DNA from: JBGANR01 sp044222225
GTDB taxonomy: Bacteria; Actinomycetota; Actinomycetes; Mycobacteriales; Mycobacteriaceae
Direction: 5' to 3'
Assembly (NCBI GenBank): GCA_044222225.1
Contig: JBGANR010000021.1
Coordinates: forward strand, 14,935-78,934
DNA length: 64,000 nucleotides
Shown here: one piece after another, positions 1 through 8,547 of the stretch
Numbering within the stretch: position 1 is the stretch's first letter
Layout: each line of letters starts with the position of its first letter
Notes under the pieces: model-generated
Told to the model about the DNA's origin: nothing
The model's input: the letters and a program-made list of their open reading frames with translations, nothing else
The model's database searches: none
Translations under genes and position numbers: made by a program

Positions 1-1028
1 AACGCCTCGGCCCACTCGGCGCGGCCGATGCGGACCTCGGACCACGGCGTCTCGACCGTGAGGGGCGTCGTCGGCGGCGTCTCGTAGAACCGGACGGCCG
101 CCTCGATCGCGTCGACCATGTCCCCGGAGGCCTTCAGACGCGCGACGGCCGGGTCGGGCTCGTCCGCGGCCGCCGCGCCCTCGGCGACGAGCTCGCGCAA
201 GGTGCAGATCTGCACGCTCTCCTCGCCGAGTCCGGGGAGGACGTCGGCGACATAGGCGAGGTAGGGCTCGTGCGGTCCCACGAACAGCACGCCGCCGCGG
301 CGATCGCCGAGGCGCGGGTCGGAATAGACGAGATAAGCGGCGCGGTGCAACGCGACGACGGTCTTTCCCGTACCGGGACCGCCGTCGACGACGAGTGCGC
401 CGCGCGAACCCGCGCGAATGATCGCGTCTTGATCGGCCGCGATGGTGCCGAGTACGTCGCGCATTCGAGCGGACCGATGTCCGCCGAGTGAGGCGATGAA
501 GGCGGATTGGTCGTCGAGCGCCGCGTGCCCTTCCCATCCGTCCGGGGTGAACACCTCGTCCCAGTAGTCGGTGATCCGGCCACGGGTCCAGCGATATCGG
601 CGCCTGCTCGCCAGACCCATCGGATCGGCGTGGGTCGCCGCGAAGAACGGTTCGGCCGCGGGGGTGCGCCAGTCGATCATGAGCGGACGGCCCGCGGCGT
701 CATCGAGGCCGAGCCGGCCCACGTAGACCGGATCGGCGCCATCGGCGTCGACCATGCGGCCGAGGCACAGATCCAGGCCGAAACGGCGGAGCAGCCGCAG
801 CCTCCCGGTCAGCCGGCGGATCTCGGCGTCCCTGTCGAGCGCCGTCTGGCCCAGGTCACCGGGCGCCCTGCGCTCGACGGCGAGGCGATCGGAGAGGTCG
901 CCGATCTGCTGCCGCAGGCTCGTCGCGACGGCTGCGAAGTGCCGCTCGTCCGAGGCGATCAACGCAGGGTCGGCCTTGGCGGCGAGGTTCGCCGAAAGTG
1001 CGAACGCGGCGGTGGTCATAGGGGTCAT
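1..1028 (-). CDS. helR: RNA polymerase-recycling/protecting ATPase HelR, N-terminal part (runs off window)
   Basis: The first 342 codons of a UvrD/HelD-like ATPase are present; the frame stays open to base 1, so the C-terminal half lies outside the window. Visible are a basic, coiled N-terminal region, a DWRTPAAEPFF motif (about residues 119-129) typical of HelD/HelR proteins, an A-x-DQ-type motif near 199, and a perfect Walker A, GGPGTGKT, at about 216-223. The ATG at 1028 has GGAG eight bases upstream; a second ATG at 1019 is less well placed. HelR-family proteins displace rifamycins from RNA polymerase. The inverted-repeat element at 1167-1187 supports HelR rather than ordinary UvrD. Family assignment is strong; the resistance role is inferred. 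Confidence 0.88.
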   Translation of the reverse strand, partial: MTPMTTAAFALSANLAAKADPALIASDERHFAAVATSLRQQIGDLSDRLAVERRAPGDLGQTALDRDAEIRRLTGRLRLLRRFGLDLCLGRMVDADGADPVYVGRLGLDDAAGRPLMIDWRTPAAEPFFAATHADPMGLASRRRYRWTRGRITDYWDEVFTPDGWEGHAALDDQSAFIASLGGHRSARMRDVLGTIAADQDAIIRAGSRGALVVDGGPGTGKTVVALHRAAYLVYSDPRLGDRRGGVLFVGPHEPYLAYVADVLPGLGEESVQICTLRELVAEGAAAADEPDPAVARLKASGDMVDAIEAAVRFYETPPTTPLTVETPWSEVRIGRAEWAEA

Positions 1029-1166
1029 GGCGTCGGCTCCGATATCGATCGAGAGGTCGTATTCCGTATCGCGTCAATATTTCTGGGACGGCTGTGAAGA
1101 ATTCTTATAGCTGATTTCCTTTTTCGGTCTTTCTCGGTGGTGAGGTGACGATTCTGCACCGTGATA

Positions 1167-1187
1167 GGGGCCTTGCGGCAAGACCCC
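1167..1187 (-). promoter_or_regulatory. Rifamycin-associated element (RAE) upstream of helR
   Basis: A G/C-flanked inverted repeat with the core CTTGC-G-GCAAG, preceded by GGGG and followed by CCCC, lies about 140 bases upstream of the helR start. As I recall it, the core agrees with the published actinobacterial RAE found upstream of rifamycin-inducible resistance genes (helR, rph, rox, arr). The rest of the 1029-1277 gap holds the divergent promoters; AT-rich stretches near 1072-1110 are candidate helR promoter elements but none is convincing. Confidence 0.75.
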
Positions 1188-1277
1188 CTGTGCGCTATAG
1201 ATTGAAAGTGGAAACGGTCGCCTATTCTTCCGGGCGTACCCCGCTGCGGTAGTACGCGGTCGGGGAAGAGGGGATCG

Positions 1278-2438
1278 ATGGATATGGGCGAACGCCTTTC
1301 GCGGCATGCTGTCCGGCGGGCGGCGATCGCGTCGGTGCTGCTGGGCGTCGTCGTCGCATTCGGCACCGGAACGACGCAGGCGGCTCGGCCCGACGTCGTT
1401 CCACCGCCCAAGGGCACGACGCTTCTCGTCGGCGGCACCGATGATCCGCACGCGGACGACATGCTCGACGAGACTGTCGGCAGGGGCTGGTTCGCCGGCG
1501 GCGAGCCCTACCGGAGGGTGAACACCCCGGCCGGTTTCGGGGCGGGGTGGGACGGCGTGGCCGTCGTTCCCTTCGTGCTCGGCGACAGGGGCCGGGTGGT
1601 GACGTACAACGGCTCGACCGCGGCCGGCACGTCGGCGGTGCTCGACGCGTTGCGAGACACCCCGGGACCCGTGACGCTCGTCTCCACCTCGCAGGGTGCC
1701 AACGTGGTCTACGACGCCGCGTACATCGCGGTGCGCGACGGCGTGCGCAGCCCCGACGACATCGAGCTCGTCATGCTGGCGCCGCCGCGCTTCAAGAACA
1801 CGGGGCTGGAGGTCGTCGCGCCGAGCCTCCTGCCCGGGGTCTACACGAACGGACCGGTCGATCCGGCGGCGACGGCCGGCGTCCAGGTGACGATGGTGTG
1901 CATCGCGAGCGACCCGATCTGCGGTTTCGATGTGTACTCGCGGTCGTCGTGGTTCTACGCGCTGCCCGGCTACGTCCAGGTGCATGCGCGGGAGTACGGG
2001 AATCTGCGCACGATGCGCGTCATCTCCGACGAGCGTGACGGCGACATCCGCTACGTCGCCGTCGATCCCGGTTTCAATCCGTGGGGCCGGCTGCTGCGGC
2101 GGTTCGGCATCCCGGTGCCCGGGAGTGCCGACGACGCGTTGACGAAGGCCGTTCCGCTCGACGTGCCGGGCACGCCGCCGTCCGATCACGGGCGGGCGGT
2201 CCCGACCCCCCGCGAGGAGGCGGCCGAACGCGGTGCGGGCGTGCCCGAGACGGCGCCCGACCGCGTCGATGCGCGCGGTGGTTCCGGCGGGGTGCCGCCC
2301 GCGCCGCGTCCTCCGACGGCGGCGTCGCCCGCCGCGTGGACGGCGCAGCCGGTGCGTCTGCCCGAGGTGTCGTGGCCGACGGTCGCGCCGCCCGCCGCGA
2401 CCGTGCCTGTCCTGCCCATCCCGCCGGTCCACCGCTGA
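1278..2438 (+). CDS. Secreted PE-PPE-domain-like alpha/beta hydrolase
   Basis: 386 residues. A signal peptide spans about 1-35 (basic start, hydrophobic core, TQAA cleavage region), followed by an alpha/beta-hydrolase-like domain of the PE-PPE type (about 50-260). The likely nucleophile is in VSTSQGANV (about residue 142), a GxSxG-like elbow with Ser in place of the first Gly. The last 110 residues are rich in Pro and Ala, probably a cell-wall spacer. PE-PPE domains act as serine esterases on acyl substrates in mycolic-acid bacteria; the substrate here is unknown. The ATG is preceded by GGAAGAGGGG. The next gene starts 22 bases on, so the two may be co-transcribed. Confidence 0.72.
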   Translation: MDMGERLSRHAVRRAAIASVLLGVVVAFGTGTTQAARPDVVPPPKGTTLLVGGTDDPHADDMLDETVGRGWFAGGEPYRRVNTPAGFGAGWDGVAVVPFVLGDRGRVVTYNGSTAAGTSAVLDALRDTPGPVTLVSTSQGANVVYDAAYIAVRDGVRSPDDIELVMLAPPRFKNTGLEVVAPSLLPGVYTNGPVDPAATAGVQVTMVCIASDPICGFDVYSRSSWFYALPGYVQVHAREYGNLRTMRVISDERDGDIRYVAVDPGFNPWGRLLRRFGIPVPGSADDALTKAVPLDVPGTPPSDHGRAVPTPREEAAERGAGVPETAPDRVDARGGSGGVPPAPRPPTAASPAAWTAQPVRLPEVSWPTVAPPAATVPVLPIPPVHR

Positions 2439-2460
2439 GACGCTGGTAGCGTCCGCGTTC

Positions 2461-3111
2461 ATGACGGATCTGGCGGCCACGATCGGCGCGCTTCCCGGTG
2501 CCGCGGAGGTGCGGAGCACCTTCGATCGCGCCGTACGCACCCTCGACCGGCTCGGCGTCCAACCGTTCTCGTGGAAGACGGCCGCGCTGTTCGCCTCGCA
2601 GCTGCCGGGGGCGCCGCTGGGCATAGTGCCGGCCGTCGTCGGCGCTCGTCCCGGCCCGTACACGCCTGTGTTGCCGGGCGAGCGGCTCGTCGTCGACGTC
2701 CTCGGCATGCGCATCGATCTCAACGCCGTCCGTTCCGGCGAACTGTTCATCGCGTTCGCGCCGGCGGGCATCGTCGTCGACACGGCGCAGAAGGACGGCA
2801 TGACGGTGATGTGGCTCAACCTGTCGACGTGCACCACCGGCAGCTCCGGCATGGGCAGTCTGACGGACGTCGTCGTCTCCGCGGTGCTCTCGCGGGCGAA
2901 TCCCTTCGGCAGCGCCGTCGAGCGGGCCGCGCGGATGCTCATCGACGCCACCGTGCGGCCGGCGCTCAACACCGTCCCGCAGGCCGGTCTGCGGGCGGCG
3001 ATCGTGGAGACCGGGCCGGGGCTGGTCGTCGCGCTCGTCTGCGGCAAGGTGACGCACGCGACGGGCACCGCGTACTTCCCGCCGGCCGTCGGGATCACCA
3101 GGGTCCGTTGA
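2461..3111 (+). CDS. Conserved-looking protein of unknown function
   Basis: 216 residues; no family recognised. The protein has an N-terminal helical part, then an alternating hydrophobic and polar pattern suggesting a beta-rich domain, with a Ser/Gly/Thr-rich turn (STCTTGSSGMG) near residue 122. There is no signal peptide or clear membrane segment. The ATG at 2461 was chosen because it follows the upstream stop closely and the upstream extension is Arg-rich and unlike the rest. It sits between the PE-PPE hydrolase (22 bases) and cobD (7 bases), so it is probably in one transcription unit with both. Confidence 0.6.
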   Translation: MTDLAATIGALPGAAEVRSTFDRAVRTLDRLGVQPFSWKTAALFASQLPGAPLGIVPAVVGARPGPYTPVLPGERLVVDVLGMRIDLNAVRSGELFIAFAPAGIVVDTAQKDGMTVMWLNLSTCTTGSSGMGSLTDVVVSAVLSRANPFGSAVERAARMLIDATVRPALNTVPQAGLRAAIVETGPGLVVALVCGKVTHATGTAYFPPAVGITRVR

Positions 3112-3118
3112 CGTCCGC

Positions 3119-4054
3119 GTGAACCGTCTGACCGCGCACGTTGCCGGCGCCGCACTCGGGCTGGCGGTCGACCGGGTGCTCGGCGACCCCGCTCGATACC
3201 ACCCGGTCGCCGGGATGGGGGCGCTTGCTGCCGCCGTCGAACGCCGGTTCTACGCCGATTCCCGACTCGCCGGCGCCGGCTACACGGCGGTGCTGGTCGG
3301 CGGCGCGGTCGCCGTCGGGAGCGCCGCGGCGGGCAGCGGTGCCGTCCGGGTGCTGACGACGGCCGCCGCCACCTGGGTGGCGCTCGGCGGGACGACGCTC
3401 GCGCGCGTCGGCGACGAGCTGGCGGCCGCCGCCCAGGGCGGTGATCTCGCGGCGGCGCGGGCCGTCGTGCCGTCGCTCTGCGGACGCGATCCGGAGCTGC
3501 TCGACCTGCCCGGGACGGTCCGCGCCGGCGTCGAATCCGTCGCCGAGAACACCTCGGACGCGGCCGTCGCACCGCTCGTCTGGGCCGTGGCGTGCGGGCC
3601 CGCGGGCGCGTTGGGCTATCGCATGGCCAACACCCTCGACTCGATGGTCGGCTATCGCAACACCCGCCACGGCCGGTTCGGCTGGGCGTCGGCGCGGCTC
3701 GACGACGTGGTCAACTGGCTGCCCGCACGGCTGTGCGCCGCGCTGACCTGCGTCGTCGGCGGCCGGCCGCGGGAGGCGGCGCGGGCCTGGCGCCGGGACG
3801 CGGGCCGGCACCCCAGCCCGAACGCCGGGCCTGTCGAGGCGGCGTTCGCCGGATCGCTCGGCGTCCGGCTCGGCGGCCTGACGGTGTATCGACACGGCGC
3901 CGAGCAGCGTCCGACGCTCGGTGACGGGCCGCCGCCGACGGCCGCGGATCTGCGTCGTGCGACCCGGCTGTCCCGGCGCGTCCAGGCGGCGACGGTCGCG
4001 GTCGCGGCGGGCGGGCTGATCGCGGCGGGTGCGCTGCGGCGTCAGCGGCCGTAG
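3119..4054 (+). CDS. cobD: Adenosylcobinamide-phosphate synthase CobD/CbiB
   Basis: 311 residues, normal family length. CobD/CbiB is an integral membrane protein that attaches aminopropanol (or its phosphate) to adenosylcobyric acid in the late steps of cobalamin synthesis. Family signatures are visible: DRVLGDP near the start, ENTSDAAVAPL (about 143-153), and the YRMANTLDSMVGYRN and FGWASARLDDVVNWLPARL blocks (about 170-205). Several hydrophobic segments flank these. It starts with GTG seven bases after the preceding gene. Its 3' end overlaps the convergent SURF1 gene by 13 bases. Other late cobalamin genes lie near 6.2 and 60-62 kb. Confidence 0.93.
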   Translation: MNRLTAHVAGAALGLAVDRVLGDPARYHPVAGMGALAAAVERRFYADSRLAGAGYTAVLVGGAVAVGSAAAGSGAVRVLTTAAATWVALGGTTLARVGDELAAAAQGGDLAAARAVVPSLCGRDPELLDLPGTVRAGVESVAENTSDAAVAPLVWAVACGPAGALGYRMANTLDSMVGYRNTRHGRFGWASARLDDVVNWLPARLCAALTCVVGGRPREAARAWRRDAGRHPSPNAGPVEAAFAGSLGVRLGGLTVYRHGAEQRPTLGDGPPPTAADLRRATRLSRRVQAATVAVAAGGLIAAGALRRQRP

Positions 4055-4944
4055 CGCGCGTGCAGTCGATCGTCGGGGGACGCGGCTCCGTCGCCGATGC
4101 TCGTCGCCGCCGCGGGCGCGTCCCGGTCGACGGTCGACGCCGCGCGCAGCGCCGTCCGCGTCGCGCGCGCCTGCACGGCTCGGCGGGTCGCGGGCCGCTG
4201 CGTGAGGCCGCGGCCCTTGCGGCGCGCTTTGATCTCGTTCCACACGAGATAGGCCAGCCCGAGCGGCGCCATCGTCCCGAAGGCCAGCCATTGCAGCCCG
4301 TAGGAGAGGTACGGTCCGCTCTCCAGCTGCGGCAGGTCCGCGACGCCGAGCACCCCGGGGCCGTCCGTCTGCTCCAGGTAGCCGGCCGTCAGCCGTTCAC
4401 CGAACGACGGCGCCAGCGAGACCGAGTCGATCGAGTACACCTGCAGGTGCCCGGCCTCCTCCCGCGCGGGACGGCCGGGTGTCGTGCCTTCGTCGGCCCG
4501 CAGCCGGGCGGTGATCGTCACCGTGCCGGACGGCGGCGCGGAGACGGGCGGGACGTCCGTGCCCTGGACGGGACGGGCGTAGCCGCGTTCGACGAGGCGG
4601 ACGCGTCCGTCATCGGTGCGGAACGCGGCGAGCACCTGGTAGGCGGGGCTGCCGTCGACGCTGCGCAGCCGGACGAAGGCCGTCTTGCCGGGCAGGAACG
4701 TGCCGGTCGCGGTGACGCCGCGCCATTCGGCGCCGGGATCGAGCGGGCCGTCGCCGAGCAGTCGCTCGACCGGCACGGGATCGATGGTGGTCGACGCCCG
4801 GATGCGGTCGTTGCGATGCTCGGTGTCGGTGTTCTTGCCCAGCTGCCAGGGTGCGAGCACGAGGAAGCAGGCGGCGGCGAAACCGAAGACGACCACGGCC
4901 AGCAGCAGCCAGCCGGGGCGCAGCAGGCTCCGCACGAGGGTCAC
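4042..4944 (-). CDS. SURF1-family cytochrome oxidase biogenesis protein
   Basis: 300 residues. SURF1 proteins help assemble the haem-copper site of aa3-type cytochrome c oxidase. The typical layout is present: an N-terminal membrane segment (LLLAVVVFGFAAACFLVLAPW) running into the WQLGK motif, an extracytoplasmic domain with conserved PVRG-type positions, and a second membrane segment near residues 210-235 (GLQWLAFGTMAPLGLAYLV). A basic C-terminal tail of about 60 residues is longer than usual. The chosen start is GTG at 4944; another GTG at 4935 is possible. The M. tuberculosis homologue Rv2235 also sits next to ptpA and cobD. Confidence 0.88.
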   Translation of the reverse strand: MTLVRSLLRPGWLLLAVVVFGFAAACFLVLAPWQLGKNTDTEHRNDRIRASTTIDPVPVERLLGDGPLDPGAEWRGVTATGTFLPGKTAFVRLRSVDGSPAYQVLAAFRTDDGRVRLVERGYARPVQGTDVPPVSAPPSGTVTITARLRADEGTTPGRPAREEAGHLQVYSIDSVSLAPSFGERLTAGYLEQTDGPGVLGVADLPQLESGPYLSYGLQWLAFGTMAPLGLAYLVWNEIKARRKGRGLTQRPATRRAVQARATRTALRAASTVDRDAPAAATSIGDGAASPDDRLHARYGR

Positions 4945-4955
4945 GGCTTCACACG

Positions 4956-5414
4956 CTACCGCTGGTTCTCGGCGATCCAGGCGACGATGCCGGGGGCCGC
5001 GGCCTCGATCTGGGTGCGGACGAGCTCGAATCCGGAGTCGTCGCCGTAGTACGGGTCCGCGACGTCGGGGCCGTCGGCGGTCGGGTCGAAGGACCGCAGC
5101 AGCCGGGTGCGGTCGCCGGCGCCGAGTCGGCGCAGGTCCCGGGCGTGACCGGTGTCGAGCGCGACGACGAGATCGGCCGACAGGTGCGCCGGCGAGACCT
5201 GCGCGGCGATGTGGGCGTCGTCGTAGCCGGCGGTCCGCAGCGCGGCCCGCGCCCGTCGATCGGCCGGATCGCCGGCGTGCCACGGGCCGGTGCCGCAGCT
5301 GTCGATGCGGGCGGCGAGCCCGGCGTCCGCGACGGCGTGGCGCACGATGTTCTGCGCCATCGGCGAGCGGCAGATGTTACCGGTGCAGACGAATGTGACG
5401 TGTGGCCCGGTCAT
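4956..5414 (-). CDS. ptpA: Low-molecular-weight protein tyrosine phosphatase (PtpA-like)
   Basis: 152 residues, full family length. The catalytic P-loop CTGNICRSP (C-x5-R-S) lies at residues 10-18, and the general-acid loop with DPYYG is near residue 120, so the enzyme looks intact. In M. tuberculosis PtpA is secreted and paired with the HAD-like tyrosine kinase PtkA. Here the HAD gene is immediately upstream and the two overlap by ATGA (5411-5414), suggesting translational coupling. The SURF1 gene follows after 11 bases. Secretion or a virulence role cannot be inferred from this sequence. Confidence 0.93.
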   Translation of the reverse strand: MTGPHVTFVCTGNICRSPMAQNIVRHAVADAGLAARIDSCGTGPWHAGDPADRRARAALRTAGYDDAHIAAQVSPAHLSADLVVALDTGHARDLRRLGAGDRTRLLRSFDPTADGPDVADPYYGDDSGFELVRTQIEAAAPGIVAWIAENQR

Positions 5415-6100
5415 CGGAGCAGGTCCTCCAGCTCGGCGACGGTCTCGGCCCGCCAGCGGGCGCCGGCCGTCTCCTCCCGGGTGCCGTAGCCCCAACCGGC
5501 CACGACCGTCGGCAGGCCGTGCTCGGCGGCGCCCTCGACGTCGTGCAGGCGGTCGCCGACGAGCAGCGCCGGATCGCCGGCGGCCACGCCGAGCCGCTCC
5601 AGGGCGCTTGCTACGACGTCGGCCTTCGCCCGGCGGCTGCCGTCGTCGGAGGCCCCGGCGATCACCTCGAAGCGGTCTGCCACGCCGAAGTGGGTCAGCA
5701 TGCGCTGCGCGACGCCTTCGTTCTTCGAGGTCGCCACGGCCAGCCGGCGGCCCGTGAGTCCGTCGAGCATGCCGGGGACGCCGTCGAACAGGCTGGACCG
5801 CTTCCAGCCTTCGCCCGTGCGATAGAAGTCCATGTACGCCGCGACGCCCGCCTGCGCCTGCTCCTCGTCGAGGCCGATGCGGCGGAACGTGTCGATCATC
5901 GGCGGCCCGACGACGACGGTGGTGAGATCGCCGTCCGGTTCGGGGGCGCCGACCGTCGCGAGGGCGAACCGGAAGCCGGCGACGATCCCGGGCGCGGAGT
6001 CGGCGAGCGTTCCGTCGAGGTCGAAGAGCAGGACGGTGTCGGGGGAGTGCGGGTCGACGTCGAGGACGGCGGGAGCGGGGGTGCTGGTGTCGAGACTCAT
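5411..6100 (-). CDS. HAD-superfamily hydrolase (Gph/PtkA-like)
   Basis: 229 residues. The HAD motif I, LFDLDGTLADS, is at about 25-35; motif II (ATSKN) is near 118-122; the motif III/IV region is LLVGDRLHDVEGA near 176-188. A helical cap lies between motifs I and II. This layout fits phosphoglycolate-phosphatase-like enzymes. The positional homologue in M. tuberculosis (Rv2232) is called PtkA, a protein tyrosine kinase of the same fold that phosphorylates PtpA. The ATGA overlap with the phosphatase gene supports that pairing, but phosphatase activity remains equally possible. The first 18 residues may be surplus. Confidence 0.85.
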   Translation of the reverse strand: MSLDTSTPAPAVLDVDPHSPDTVLLFDLDGTLADSAPGIVAGFRFALATVGAPEPDGDLTTVVVGPPMIDTFRRIGLDEEQAQAGVAAYMDFYRTGEGWKRSSLFDGVPGMLDGLTGRRLAVATSKNEGVAQRMLTHFGVADRFEVIAGASDDGSRRAKADVVASALERLGVAAGDPALLVGDRLHDVEGAAEHGLPTVVAGWGYGTREETAGARWRAETVAELEDLLR

Positions 6101-6213
6101 CGCGGTCCATTGTCCCGCACGGCGCGGTGTGGGCCAGACGAGCGGTGTCCTGGGGGCCCGGATCAGGAATGGCCGCGCGGTCGGTGAGGTCCGGGGTGTC
6201 CTAGGTTGGACGG

Positions 6214-7281
6214 ATGGTCGCGGATCAGGAACAGTGGCGTTCGCCCCGTCACCACGGCGATCTCGACGCCGCGCCGGGGCTCGTCGACTTCGCCGTCAAC
6301 GTGCGCGGGCTCGCGCCGCCGCGCTGGCTGCTCGACCGGCTGGCCGATCGGCTGCCCGACCTGGGGCGATACCCCACCGTGCGGGACGAGAAGCGGGCGC
6401 GCACCGCGATCGCGGAACGTCACGGCCGTCGCGCGGACGAGGTGCTGCCGCTGGCCGGCGCCGCGGAGGGCTTCGCGCTGCTGCCGGCGCTCGCGCCGCG
6501 TCGGGCCGCCGTGATCGCACCGACGTTCACCGAACCGGGCGTCATGCTGCGTGCGGCCGGGGTGCCGGTCGACGACGTCGTGCTGCCCGAGCCGTGGACG
6601 TTGGCAGGCCTGCCGCGTCTGGCCGATGACGTCGATCTCGTCGTGATCGGTAATCCGACCAATCCGACGTCGGTGCTGCATGACCGGGCGGACATCCTCG
6701 CGCTGCGCAGGCCCGGCCGGACGATCGTCGTCGACGAGGCGTTCGCCGATTCGGTGCTCCGCGAACCGATCTCGCTCGCGGGGGCGCGGCACGACGACGT
6801 CCTCGTCCTGCGCAGCGTCACCAAGACCTACGCACTGGCCGGGTTGCGCGCCGGCTATCTGCTGGGTGCGCCCGAGGTGCTGGAACGGATCGGGCGGCGG
6901 CGGCCGGCGTGGCCCGTCGGCACGCTGGCGCTCGAGGCGCTGACGGCGTGCTGCGAGCGGCGCGGCATCGCCTTCGCCCGGGACAACGCCGAGGACGTCG
7001 CCCGCCAGCGCGAGCACATGATCGCGGCGCTGACCTCGATCGGCGTCGAGGTGCTGGGCGAGCCCGCCGGACCGTTCCTGCTCGTGCGCGTCGAACGCGG
7101 CGCGGAGCTCAAGGACGAGCTGGCGCGCCGCGGTTTCGCTGTACGCAGCTGCGCGAACTTCGCGGGGCTCGGCTACGACCACCTGCGGCTGGCGGTGCGC
7201 GACAGAGTGCTCGTCGCCAAGCTCGTCGGGGCGATCCGGGATGCGCGCGCGGAGATCGCGCGCCGAGGGGAGAAGCGATGA
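6214..7281 (+). CDS. cobC: PLP-dependent aminotransferase, CobC/HisC-like
   Basis: 355 residues, fold-type I. The PLP-binding pattern includes GNPTNPTS (about 149-156), the VVDEAFADS Asp block (about 171-179), and the Schiff-base lysine in SVTKTYALAGLRAGY (about 195-209). The C-terminal Arg-containing segment VRSCANFAGLGYDHLRLAVR resembles HisC/CobC enzymes. CobC/CobD-type enzymes make aminopropanol phosphate from threonine phosphate for the cobalamin loop; the positional homologue Rv2231c is annotated CobC. An alternative would be a histidinol-phosphate aminotransferase paralogue. It overlaps the next gene by ATGA, so Nif3 is translationally coupled. Confidence 0.82.
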   Translation: MVADQEQWRSPRHHGDLDAAPGLVDFAVNVRGLAPPRWLLDRLADRLPDLGRYPTVRDEKRARTAIAERHGRRADEVLPLAGAAEGFALLPALAPRRAAVIAPTFTEPGVMLRAAGVPVDDVVLPEPWTLAGLPRLADDVDLVVIGNPTNPTSVLHDRADILALRRPGRTIVVDEAFADSVLREPISLAGARHDDVLVLRSVTKTYALAGLRAGYLLGAPEVLERIGRRRPAWPVGTLALEALTACCERRGIAFARDNAEDVARQREHMIAALTSIGVEVLGEPAGPFLLVRVERGAELKDELARRGFAVRSCANFAGLGYDHLRLAVRDRVLVAKLVGAIRDARAEIARRGEKR

Positions 7282-8462
7282 CGGACGAGTCGGACGCCGG
7301 CGCCGGGCGGCATCGGGCGGCGGCGGGACTGACGGTCGGTGACGCGATCGCCGTCGTCGAGGACGCCTATCCGCCTCGGCTCGCCGAATCGTGGGACGCC
7401 GTGGGGCTCGTCACCGGTGATCCGGCCGCGCCGCTGGGTCGGGTGCTCGTCACCGTCGACGTCACGGCGGACGTCGTGGCCGCGGCCGTCGCCTCGGGTG
7501 CGGGGCTCGTCCTGGCCCACCACCCGCTGCTGCTGCGCGGGGTCACGTCGATCGCCGAGACGGGGGACAAGGGCAGGCTGCTCGCCGACCTGATCCGCGG
7601 CGGCGTCGCGCTGCTGACGGCGCATACCAACGCCGACAGCGCCGACCCCGGGGTGAGCGACGCGCTCGCCGCGCGGCTGGGGCTGCGAGATGTCGTCCCG
7701 CTTGCGCCCGTGCCGCGCTCGGGGCTCGACAAGTGGGGCGTCTACGTTCCGGCCGAAGCGGCCGACGGCGTCGCGGCGACGGTGTTCGCGGCGGGGGCCG
7801 GTGCGATCGGCGACTATCGCGAATGCTGCTGGCGGACGTCTGGAACGGGGCAGTTCCGGCCCGGTGTCGACGCGAATCCGGCGATCGGCGCGCGGGGCGA
7901 GCTGGAGATCGTCGCCGAGGAGCGGATCGAGTTCGTCGCGGCCCGGTCGCGACGGACGGCGGTGCTTGCCGCGCTGCGCGGGGCACATCCGTACGAGGAG
8001 CCGGCGTTCGACGTCGTCGAGACGGCCGCGGAACCGGGCGCCGAAGGTCTCGGGCGGATCGGCGAGCTCGCGGAACCGATGTCGTTGCGGGAGTTCGTCG
8101 CGCACGTCGCGGGCCGACTGCCGGCGACGCCGTGGGGTGTGCGGGCCGCGGGCGATCCGGAGCGGATCGTGCGGCGTGTCGCCGTGTGCGGCGGTGCGGG
8201 GGATTCGCTCGTCGAGGCCGCCGAGCGCGCTGGCGTCGACGCGTACGTCACCGGTGACCTGCGGCATCACGTCGTCGACGAGTCGCGGCGACGCGGCGGG
8301 CCGGCTCTTGTCGACGCGGGGCACTGGGCGACGGAGTTCCCCTGGTGCGAGCAGGCCGCCGAACTGCTGCGGACGCACCTGCCCGTCGATGTCGCCGTCT
8401 TCGACGTGCCGACCGACCCGTTCGGGCTCCATACGGCCGGTTCCGGGAGCACGATGACCTAG
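7278..8462 (+). CDS. Nif3-like dinuclear metal-centre hexameric protein
   Basis: 394 residues. This is a Nif3/YbgI family protein of the longer type with an inserted YqfO/CutA-like domain (about 130-230). Metal-binding motifs are visible: LAHHPLLLRG (about 79-88), TAHTNAD (about 114-120), and a C-terminal GHWATEFPW block near 348-356. Homologues form hexameric toroids with a two-metal site per subunit; the cellular substrate is not established. A link with GTP cyclohydrolase or folate is reported only in some members. The start overlaps the CobC-like stop (ATGA). Downstream is an 85-base gap with a 12-base palindrome (8501-8512). Confidence 0.87.
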   Translation: MTDESDAGAGRHRAAAGLTVGDAIAVVEDAYPPRLAESWDAVGLVTGDPAAPLGRVLVTVDVTADVVAAAVASGAGLVLAHHPLLLRGVTSIAETGDKGRLLADLIRGGVALLTAHTNADSADPGVSDALAARLGLRDVVPLAPVPRSGLDKWGVYVPAEAADGVAATVFAAGAGAIGDYRECCWRTSGTGQFRPGVDANPAIGARGELEIVAEERIEFVAARSRRTAVLAALRGAHPYEEPAFDVVETAAEPGAEGLGRIGELAEPMSLREFVAHVAGRLPATPWGVRAAGDPERIVRRVAVCGGAGDSLVEAAERAGVDAYVTGDLRHHVVDESRRRGGPALVDAGHWATEFPWCEQAAELLRTHLPVDVAVFDVPTDPFGLHTAGSGSTMT

Positions 8463-8547
8463 ATTGGGGGGTCGCTGGCGCCCGGCCGATTGTCCGGCGG
8501 CGGTGATCACCGATGTGCCATGTGACAGACGATAGAGAGGACCCGCC

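Noticed and set aside
1074..3572. Minus-strand open frame of 832 codons opposite the PE-PPE and cobD genes
   Set aside because: Low-complexity antisense frame; the plus-strand genes carry motifs and ribosome sites.
8501..8512. CGGTGATCACCG palindrome before the zinc-ribbon gene
   Set aside because: Only 12 bases and likely to arise often in GC-rich DNA; no supporting context.
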